From Nonomuraea helvata (GTDB lineage Bacteria; Actinomycetota; Actinomycetes; Streptosporangiales; Streptosporangiaceae): a stretch of 64,000 nucleotides of DNA. Position 1 is the first letter of the stretch. Each line of letters starts with the position of its first letter. The stretch covers positions 1,364,001 to 1,428,000 of the forward strand of contig NZ_BAAAXV010000009.1 of the NCBI RefSeq assembly GCF_039535785.1, given 5' to 3'. Positions 57,795-64,000 of this stretch are shown one piece after another. The notes under the pieces were generated by a model. It had not been told where the DNA came from. It worked only from the letters and a program-made list of their open reading frames with translations, and searched no databases. The position numbers were made by a program, and so were the translations under genes.

Positions 57795-59315
57795 ATGACC
57801 GGCGGCGGGACGTCCCCGTCGCCGGTCCACACCGGTGAAATCGAGGTGACGTCATTGGCTCCCGAACCAGGTGTCGCACTGACATCCGACATCGATCTGG
57901 CACTCGGCTCGGACCGCCGGTTCGGCTCCGCCGAGGCGATCGAGGCCAGGAACCTGGCCCGCTACCGGCTGGGCCTTCAGGTGCTGGCCCGGTACCACCC
58001 CCGCGCCGCCGACAGGCTGACGCGGCTGTCCCTGGCGGGTGACGCCGACCTCCGCCCGCTGATGTACGACCCGGTCCTGCGCAACGCGTTCGAGAACGAC
58101 ATGACCGCGCTGGAGCTCCAGACCGGTGAAGCCGCCGATCTGGTCGCTCATCTGGAGCGGGGCGTGGCGGACACGCTCGACGGTGTCGGGCCCTGTGAAC
58201 GTCTTTCCCGTCCGAGGGTGCGTCCGTGGCCGGATCGCGCCGTCTCATGGGTCTGGACGGATCTCGAAACGGACTCCGGACCGGACCTGGCACTGAGCGC
58301 CCGGCTGGAGGAGCTGCTGGCGGGGACGCTGTCCAAGGACGGCTCCGGCACCCGGGTGCGTCCCGATGCCGGCCTGATCACCGCGCTGAGCCACGCCGCC
58401 GAACTCCTCGCCGAACTGCTGCCCCACTCGGGCGCCGGAGTGCTGCCGCATGTCTCCCTGGCCGGGTTCATCCGGGACGAACTGGCCGACGGAACCCTCA
58501 ACTCCGTCTCCGGCGGCGACCCGCTGCCTTCGGCCCTCTTCCTGGCCCCTGAACGGCTGTCCGATCCCTGGACCGCCGCTGAGACGCTCTTCCACGAGGG
58601 GCTGCACCTGAAGCTGTTCGACGTGCTGCGGACCGGCTCCCTGGCCGCCGAGACCGGCGAGCTGATCCCGATCCCGTGGCGTGTGGAACCGTGGACGCTG
58701 ACGCGGGTGCTGTTCGCCATGCACGTCTACGTCCACCTGCTGCTGTTCCACGCGGCTGCCTCCCAGGCATCCTCCGATCTGCGGGCCCGGTACGGCGAGC
58801 CCGCGGCCGAGTTCGTCGACCTGGCCACCCCCGGCAGCCAGGCGGGCGAGAACGGCGGATACACCACCAGCCTGGAACGGGCCACCTATCTCGCCCAGCA
58901 GGCCTCCCAGGTGTACGGCCACCTGCTGACCCCTACCGGCAGGCAGTTCGTCGACTGGCTGATCGGCAACGTGGCCCCCATCGCTCCCGGAATCGTGCCC
59001 GGCCAGGCGCCCGTAGCGGCCGGGCGACCGGCCCCGGAAGTGGCGTTGGGAGCGCGAGGTTACCGCCGGGCGGAGCCGGTGCAGGTGTGCCCGATCCCCG
59101 AACAGGGGCAGCTGGTGGCGTTCTCTCCGGCCCCGCCGAGCTTCCGCTGGCTGAACGACCACGCCTGGCTGATCTACGCGCTGTGCGACGGCGGGGACCT
59201 GTCGTCGCTGCGTGACCGGTACTCCCAGGCGGCGGGACCCGGCACCGAGGACCGCCTGGTCCCGGGGGTGGCCGACCTGCTCTCTGCCGGGCTCATCGTG
59301 CCCGTGGGTTCCTGA
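57795..59315 (+). CDS. HExxH-type peptide-modification enzyme (TIGR04267-like)
   Basis: A 506-residue protein with FHEGLHLKLFDVL, HExxH at residues 267-271. It matches the HEXXH-motif peptide-modification family (aKG-HExxH-type peptide beta-hydroxylases), found next to short peptides and, in the Fxs system, with a radical-SAM maturase. Further conserved stretches are AMHVYVHLLLFH (possible third metal ligand) and GYTTSLERATYLAQQ. The last 90 residues (SPAPPSFRWLNDHAWLIYAL...) form an extra C-terminal domain. It is probably a metal-dependent enzyme that oxidises side chains of the 41-residue peptide. GGAGAG precedes the ATG. No radical-SAM gene is present. Confidence 0.78.
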   Translation: MTGGGTSPSPVHTGEIEVTSLAPEPGVALTSDIDLALGSDRRFGSAEAIEARNLARYRLGLQVLARYHPRAADRLTRLSLAGDADLRPLMYDPVLRNAFENDMTALELQTGEAADLVAHLERGVADTLDGVGPCERLSRPRVRPWPDRAVSWVWTDLETDSGPDLALSARLEELLAGTLSKDGSGTRVRPDAGLITALSHAAELLAELLPHSGAGVLPHVSLAGFIRDELADGTLNSVSGGDPLPSALFLAPERLSDPWTAAETLFHEGLHLKLFDVLRTGSLAAETGELIPIPWRVEPWTLTRVLFAMHVYVHLLLFHAAASQASSDLRARYGEPAAEFVDLATPGSQAGENGGYTTSLERATYLAQQASQVYGHLLTPTGRQFVDWLIGNVAPIAPGIVPGQAPVAAGRPAPEVALGARGYRRAEPVQVCPIPEQGQLVAFSPAPPSFRWLNDHAWLIYALCDGGDLSSLRDRYSQAAGPGTEDRLVPGVADLLSAGLIVPVGS

Positions 59316-59324
59316 GGCCCTCGG

Positions 59325-62174
59325 CTACCCGGTCACCCCCAGTTCCTTGAAGATCTGTTCCGCGGCGGCCAGGTGGTGGGCGGCGGCGGCGCCGTCGCCC
59401 AGGTCGTTGTAGGCCTCGCCGAGCTCCTTGTGAGTGTCGGCGAGGCCCCTGCGGTCGCCGATGCCGGATCGGATGCGCAGCGCCATGGCGTAGTGCGCGA
59501 GCGCGTCCTGCTCCCGTCCGAGAAGGTGATAGAGACCGGCAAGGTCGTTGACCACCTGGCCCTCGCCCCTCGCGTCGCCGGTCTCGCGATGGATGGCCAG
59601 CGCGCTCAGGAGGTGCCCGAGCGCGGATTCGTGCCGGCCGAGCTTGATCTCGGTCAGGCCGATGTTGTTCAGCGCGCGCGCTTCGCCCTTGCGGCTGCCC
59701 GTGGACCGGCGCAGCTCGAGCGCCCGGTGGTAATGCTCCAGCGCCTCGGCGTGGCGGCCGCGGATGTCCAGCACCACGCCCAGGTTGTTGAGCGTGTTGG
59801 CTTCGCCGTGGGCGTCGTTCGTGCGCCGGTGGATGGCCAGCGCGCGTTCGTAGTGGGCGACGGCCTCGTCCGTCCGGCCCAGGTACCGCAGCACGATGCC
59901 GAGCAGGTTCAGCGTCTGCCCCACGGCGGCGTCCTCGCCCGCGTCCTCGAGGATGTGCCGTGCCTCGCGCAGCTCGGTGAGGGCCGCGTCATACCGGCCG
60001 AGCAGCCAGGAGACCGTGCCGATGCTGCGCAGCGCGGTGCCCGTCCCGACCGGGTCCGCCAGGCGCCGGTAGATCTCCAGTGCGCTGCGGTGCTCGGTCA
60101 GGGCCTCGGGGTAGCGGCCCAGGTACGCCAGGGTCGCGCCGAGGTTGTTGTGGGCCACGGCGGCCTGCAGGTGCTCGCCGGCCCGCTCGGCGGCGCCCGC
60201 CGCCAGGGCGTGCAGCTCCGCGGTGCCGTCCAGGCAGTGGCGTAGCCGCAGCAGCGGTGCCAGGGCCGCGGGCAGCCGCCAGGCCGCGTCCAGGTCGTGC
60301 GCGGCGGCGTGACGGGTGGCGGCCAGCACGTTCTCGTACTCGTCCTGCAGCACGAGCGGGTCGTCGATGGTGCGGTACCACTCCAGCAGCCGGCGTACGG
60401 CCTGCTCGCGGACCGCCCCGTCGTCCTCGGTCTCGGCCCGGTGGCGGGCGTAGTCGAAGAGGAGATCGTGCAGGTGGTGGCGCTCCTCGTACGACTGGCT
60501 GCCACGGGTGTGGATCAGGCTGCCCGCCCGCAGCGCGTCCAGGCGGGCACGGGCCTCGGCGGCGGAGACGTCGAGCATCGCGGCCAGCGCCCTGGCCGTG
60601 AAGCCGCCGCCGCCGGGGATCAGGCCGAGGCGGCGGAAGGCGATCCGGTCGGCCTCGGCCAGCGCCCGGTAGGACAGGTCGAAGGTGGCGCTGACGGCGG
60701 CGGACGGGGCGTCGCCGAGATGCAGCGCGCCGAGCCTCCCGCGTTCGGTGAGATCGGCCACGTACGTGCCGATCCGGCGATGCGGGTGATCGGCCAGGTG
60801 GGCGGCGGCGATCCGCAGGGCCAGCGGCAGGTGCCCGCACTGGCGGGCGAGCTCGGCCACGGCGCCGGATTCGGACTCGCAGCGGGGGCCGATGACGGCG
60901 GACAGCAGGGCGGCCGCCTCGGCGGCGGTCATGATGTCGAGATCGACGGTACGCGTCGCGTGGTGGAGGGCCAGGCCGGAGAGCCGGCTGCGACTGGTGA
61001 CCAGCGCCAGACAGCCCTCGGTGCCCGGTAGCAGCGGCTGCACCTGGGCGGAGTCGGCGGCGTTGTCCAGCAGCACCAGCACGCGCCGGTCGGCGAGCAG
61101 CCGCCGATAGGCGGCGGCGAGCTCGTCCTGCCCGGTGGGCACCTGGTCAGGGGGCAGCCCCAGGGCGCGGACGAACCGGTCCAGCGCCTCCCGCGACGTG
61201 ATCGCCCCATCCGGCCGGTGCCCACGCAGGTCGATGAAGAGCTGCCCGTCGGGGAAGCACTCGGCCATCCGGTGGGCCCAATGCACCGCGAAGGCCGACT
61301 TGCCGACGCCGGGCATGCCGCTGATGACGGCCACCACATCCGTGCGGGTCTCCGCCAGCGCGGTCAGCTCCCGGAGAGCGGCGCCGCGCCCGGCGAATCC
61401 GGCCAGGTCGGGCGGAAGCTGCCGGGGTACGGGCGTGTTCCCGCGTTCCTCCTCCCGCTGGAGGATGCCGGCCTGCAGGCGGCGCAGCTCCGGTCCCGGA
61501 TCCAGGCCGAGCTCCTCGGCGAGCACCCGCCGCGCCTCGTCGTACGCGGCCAGCGCCTCCCTGGGCTGTCCCGAGCGGTCCAGAGCACTGATCAACCTGC
61601 TCCACAGGGACTCGCGGAGCGGATGTTCCGCCAGCAGCCCGCGGACCTCCCCCGCGATCAGGGCGTGCCGGCCGAGTCTGCCCAGAGTGTCGGCGTACTC
61701 CTCGAAGACGGCCAGCCGGAGCCCGTCGAGCCGGAGCCGCTCCGCCGCGATCAGCGGCGACTCCGGCATGTCCGCCAGCGCCCCCGCCCGCCACAGGCCG
61801 AGGGCCTCCTGGAAGCCCCGCACGGCATGCTCAAGGTGACCGGCCTCCGCCAGCTTGCGTGCCAGGGAGGCGAGCCGCTCGAAGTCCTGGGCGTCCAGCG
61901 TGGTGCCCTCGAGTCCCAGCCGGTAGCCGCCCGGCTCCCTGACCAGCCCGGCGACGCCCTTTCCCCGCAGCCGCGAGATCAGCGAGTGCAGGGTGCTCTC
62001 GACGCTCGCCGGCGGCGCCGTGCCCCACAGCTCGTCGACCAGGCGTTCGACGGAAACGGTACGCCCCGCTCTGATCAGCAGGATCGCCATCAGCGCCCGT
62101 TGTTTGGGCGCGGTCAGCGGCACCCGAGAACCGTCCTGCCAGAGCTCCAGAGCCCCGAGGATCCGGAATTCCAC
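59325..62174 (-). CDS. AfsR/SARP-type regulator (BTAD, NB-ARC, TPR)
   Basis: A 949-residue regulator. An OmpR-like winged helix (RALMAILLIRAGRTVSVERL) and a BTAD domain (about residues 90-245) form the SARP head. The NB-ARC ATPase has GMPGVGKSAFAVHWAHRM (P-loop, about residues 295-312), then VLLDNAAD and LALVTSRSRL. The last 300 residues are TPRs, each like NNLGATLAYLGRYPEALTEH. It resembles AfsR, an activator of antibiotic genes that works after phosphorylation or ATP binding. GTG 62174 is chosen over TTG 62195. It converges with the HExxH gene and is divergent from a second SARP, so it is the likely switch for the peptide operon. Confidence 0.92.
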   Translation of the reverse strand: MEFRILGALELWQDGSRVPLTAPKQRALMAILLIRAGRTVSVERLVDELWGTAPPASVESTLHSLISRLRGKGVAGLVREPGGYRLGLEGTTLDAQDFERLASLARKLAEAGHLEHAVRGFQEALGLWRAGALADMPESPLIAAERLRLDGLRLAVFEEYADTLGRLGRHALIAGEVRGLLAEHPLRESLWSRLISALDRSGQPREALAAYDEARRVLAEELGLDPGPELRRLQAGILQREEERGNTPVPRQLPPDLAGFAGRGAALRELTALAETRTDVVAVISGMPGVGKSAFAVHWAHRMAECFPDGQLFIDLRGHRPDGAITSREALDRFVRALGLPPDQVPTGQDELAAAYRRLLADRRVLVLLDNAADSAQVQPLLPGTEGCLALVTSRSRLSGLALHHATRTVDLDIMTAAEAAALLSAVIGPRCESESGAVAELARQCGHLPLALRIAAAHLADHPHRRIGTYVADLTERGRLGALHLGDAPSAAVSATFDLSYRALAEADRIAFRRLGLIPGGGGFTARALAAMLDVSAAEARARLDALRAGSLIHTRGSQSYEERHHLHDLLFDYARHRAETEDDGAVREQAVRRLLEWYRTIDDPLVLQDEYENVLAATRHAAAHDLDAAWRLPAALAPLLRLRHCLDGTAELHALAAGAAERAGEHLQAAVAHNNLGATLAYLGRYPEALTEHRSALEIYRRLADPVGTGTALRSIGTVSWLLGRYDAALTELREARHILEDAGEDAAVGQTLNLLGIVLRYLGRTDEAVAHYERALAIHRRTNDAHGEANTLNNLGVVLDIRGRHAEALEHYHRALELRRSTGSRKGEARALNNIGLTEIKLGRHESALGHLLSALAIHRETGDARGEGQVVNDLAGLYHLLGREQDALAHYAMALRIRSGIGDRRGLADTHKELGEAYNDLGDGAAAAHHLAAAEQIFKELGVTG

Positions 62175-62284
62175 GCCGCCCCCTTGAGCGCGCAAGCCCC
62201 ACGCAAGCCAGGTCTGGCAGTGTAGATCGAGATTGGCGCGGTCCGCTAACGCGGATTCAGCCTGTCCAGATTGAGGAGGTGGTC

Positions 62285-63085
62285 GTGCTCCCGACGTCCC
62301 GTAGACCCCAGATCGATCTGCTCGGCCCGCTCCAGGTCGTCCACGGCGGCGGCGTGGTCCCGATCCCGGCGCCCAAGCACCGCGCCGTCCTCGCCGTCCT
62401 CGCGATCAACTCCGGCCGCCCCGTCCTGGCGGACCGGATCATCGAGGAGCTCTGGCAGGGCTCCGAGCCCAAGTTCGCCCGCAAGACGCTGCAGGGATAC
62501 GTCTGGCGGCTGCGCCATGTCCTCGGTGAGGACCTGCTCACGCGAGGCGGCTGCTACGAACTGCGCGGCACCCGGCACGAGACGGACGCCGCCCGCTTCG
62601 AGCGGCTGCTGGCCGACGGCCAGCTGGCGCTGCGGACCCGTGACCCGGCCCTGGCCCGCAGGCGGCTGGATGCGGCGCTGGCTCTGTGGCGCGGGCCCGC
62701 GCTCGCCGACGTGCCGAGCGGCCCGATGGTCCGGGCGCACGCCGACCGGCTGGAGGAGGCCCGGCTGCTGGCCGTCGAGGCCGTGCTGGAGGCCGATGTC
62801 GAGCTCGGCCGGCAGGCGACGGTGATCCCCGCGCTGCGCGAGCTCACCGCCGCGCATCCGATGCGCGAATCCCTGCACGCGCTGCTCATGATCGCCCTGT
62901 ACCGGTCGGGACGCCAGGCCGAGGCCCTGTCCGCCTACGCCGGGCTGCGGGCGACGCTGATCGGCGAGCAGGGCCTGGAGCCGGGGCGGGCGGTGCGGGA
63001 GCTCCACGGGAGGATCCTCGCGGCCGACCCGGCTCTCGACACCGCCGTCCGGCATGAGCGCGGCACGCCTCAGCCCCAGTTCTGA
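62285..63085 (+). CDS. SARP family transcriptional regulator (BTAD)
   Basis: A 266-residue small SARP. The winged helix (QIDLLGPLQVVHGGGVVPIP, AVLAVLAINSGRPVLADRII, TLQGYVWRLRHVLGE) binds direct repeats. The BTAD domain (about residues 105-245) has AALALWRGPALADVP and ALLMIALYRSGRQAEALSAY. No ATPase or TPR part is present. GTG 62285 is chosen because GAGGAG (62273-62278) is six bases before it. It is divergent from the large SARP regulator, and its 3' end overlaps the AhpD-like gene by 16 bp. Confidence 0.9.
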   Translation: MLPTSRRPQIDLLGPLQVVHGGGVVPIPAPKHRAVLAVLAINSGRPVLADRIIEELWQGSEPKFARKTLQGYVWRLRHVLGEDLLTRGGCYELRGTRHETDAARFERLLADGQLALRTRDPALARRRLDAALALWRGPALADVPSGPMVRAHADRLEEARLLAVEAVLEADVELGRQATVIPALRELTAAHPMRESLHALLMIALYRSGRQAEALSAYAGLRATLIGEQGLEPGRAVRELHGRILAADPALDTAVRHERGTPQPQF

Positions 63086-63531
63086 CCGGCGGGCTCCTTG
63101 ATCGTGGCGTTGATGCGGTTGAAGAAGTTGGTCATGGAGATCGTCAGGATGATCGCGGAGAGCTGCTGCTCGTCGAAGTGGTCCGCGACCTCGTCCCAGA
63201 GCTCGTCCGGCACGGCGTCCCCCGACCGGTCGGCGATCCGGGTGACGGCCTCGGTGAGCTGCAGCGCGGCCCGCTCGACATCGCTGTAGTAGGGCGCCTC
63301 CCGCCAGGCTGCGACGTTGCCCACGCGCTCGTCGGACTCGCCGGACTTCTTGAGGTTCTGGACGTGCGCGTGGACGCAGGCGCTGCACCCGTTGATCTGG
63401 CTGGCGCGCAGGGCGACGATCTCCAGCAGCTCCTGGGGCGCGCCGCCCTGGTAGATGGCCTTGTAGATCGTCTGGATGCCCTTCAGGCTGTCGGAGAGGA
63501 CGTACGCCGGGTTCTTCATCCGTGCTTCCAT
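63070..63531 (-). CDS. AhpD-like / carboxymuconolactone decarboxylase family protein
   Basis: A 153-residue all-helical protein with the AhpD motif NGCSACVHAHV (CxxCxxxH, about residues 51-58) and the helices typical of the family (ALQLTEAVTRIADRSGDAVP, AIILTISMTNFFNRINATIK). It may reduce peroxides or relay thiol oxidation. It lies between two SARP genes and is divergent from the third, which may be how it is regulated. ATG 63531 has AAAGGAAA nearby; ATG 63519 is a possible later start. It is a different subgroup from the AhpD-like protein at 3135. Confidence 0.88.
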   Translation of the reverse strand: MEARMKNPAYVLSDSLKGIQTIYKAIYQGGAPQELLEIVALRASQINGCSACVHAHVQNLKKSGESDERVGNVAAWREAPYYSDVERAALQLTEAVTRIADRSGDAVPDELWDEVADHFDEQQLSAIILTISMTNFFNRINATIKEPAGQNWG

Positions 63532-63647
63532 GATCGATGTTTCCTTTCTCGGCTGGTTGACCTGTGCATTCATCATGCGAAGCCGAGCTGATACATTCGC
63601 GATACGTCCGCTATGGGCGGCCTATATGTCCCGTTCGGGAGGGTGGG

Positions 63648-64000
63648 TTGGGCGTTCGGTTCGCTGTCCTGGGGCCCGTGCAGGTGAGGGATGCCGACCA
63701 GGAGCTGACCGGCCTGGCGCCACGTCACCGGGCGGTCCTGGCGTACCTGCTGCTGCACGCCCGCGCCGTCCTCACCGCCGACCAGCTGATCGACGCGGTG
63801 TGGGGTCTGACGCCGCCGGACACGGCGCGTTCGCAGATCCAGGCCGCCATCACCGCGATCCGCCGGGTGCTCCGCGAGGCGGGGGCGGCGCAGCAGCTCG
63901 CGACCCGGTCGGGCGGATACGTGATCGAGCCTGAGCGGCTCGATCTGGAGGAGTTCACCAGCCAGGTGGCGGCCGTCCCCAAGGCCGCCGAGGGCCCCGA
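63648..64000 (+). CDS. SARP family regulator, N-terminal part
   Basis: Only 117 codons are in the window; the gene continues beyond 64000. The winged helix reads VLGPVQVRDADQELTGLAPR, RAVLAYLLLHARAVLTADQL and WGLTPPDTARSQIQAAITAI. The fold start is the same as in the other two SARP genes here. TTG 63648 is chosen because GGAGGG (63638-63643) is four bases upstream. It is the third SARP in 5 kb, divergent from the AhpD-like gene. Confidence 0.85.
   Translation, partial: MGVRFAVLGPVQVRDADQELTGLAPRHRAVLAYLLLHARAVLTADQLIDAVWGLTPPDTARSQIQAAITAIRRVLREAGAAQQLATRSGGYVIEPERLDLEEFTSQVAAVPKAAEGP

Noticed and set aside
57795..59315. HExxH protein as a zinc protease or AAA-type toxin
   Set aside because: The sequence around HExxH and its place after a short peptide fit the peptide-modification family better. 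No signal peptide or protease domain is seen.
1..64000. tRNA, rRNA, insertion sequences and prophage genes
   Set aside because: Reading both strands I saw no tRNA T-loop/CCA pattern, transposase, integrase or terminal inverted repeats. I could not run a covariance search.

Overview
This is a high-GC actinobacterial chromosome segment. The AfsR/SARP-type regulators, WYL-domain regulators, DUF6153- and DUF6493-like proteins, GTG/TTG starts and overlapping operons suggest a Streptosporangiales-type organism such as Nonomuraea or Streptosporangium; that placement is inference. No rRNA, tRNA, CRISPR array or insertion sequence was seen.

Layout. (1) 1-2948: the end of a polar amino-acid ABC importer (binding protein, permease, ATPase) coupled to a class V PLP enzyme, possibly a sulfur amino-acid uptake and breakdown unit. 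(2) 3.1-18 kb: a copper-handling island. It has CsoR, CopZ, a secreted His-rich metal-binding protein, the P-type ATPase CopA, a cytosolic four-helix copper-storage protein, a multicopper oxidase, two His-rich DUF6153-like proteins, a BlaI/CopY-type repressor and an AhpD-like gene whose promoter carries the same CsoR-type box as csoR. Interleaved are a frameshifted VanW gene, relics of transporters and TetR genes, and two divergent MerR/methyltransferase pairs. (3) 18-22.7 kb: a TetR gene with an abnormal C-terminus, an FAD monooxygenase, transporter relics, a CPBP protease, and a TetR repressor with two clear operators next to a small membrane protein. (4) 22.7-38.2 kb: a potassium and cation region: Kup, an APC-superfamily transporter, a CPA1 antiporter, and a complete kdpFABCDE operon preceded by a 27-codon membrane ORF. 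(5) 38.4-43.7 kb: PadR, a truncated and an intact serine hydrolase, an epoxide hydrolase and a WYL regulator. (6) 43.7-48.4 kb: two divergent sugar-metabolism operons (GT2, NAD epimerase; GT87-like, TIGR04282 glycosyltransferase, methyltransferase), then a truncated HIT gene. (7) 48.4-57.5 kb: a DUF6493-like two-gene operon, an ArsR-type regulator beside a deleted MFS gene, a rhodanese/GlxA divergon, a secreted phosphodiesterase, a WYL regulator and a cupredoxin.

(8) 57.6-64 kb holds the most interesting locus. A 41-codon ORF with a strong Shine-Dalgarno sequence encodes a peptide ending WRPRFSSPSSK. It lies 13 bp upstream of a HExxH-type peptide-modification enzyme (TIGR04267-like). A large SARP/NB-ARC/TPR regulator, a second SARP, an AhpD-family protein and the start of a third SARP follow. 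I read this as a candidate ribosomally made, post-translationally modified peptide (RiPP) locus without a radical-SAM enzyme in view. Its C-terminus is a variant of the FxSxx-COOH signature.

Broken genes are common: VanW, three transporter relics, a TetR fragment, a serine-hydrolase half-gene, a HIT fragment and an internally deleted MFS. Most lie in the copper island and at 38-54 kb, so these stretches look like accessory DNA under decay.
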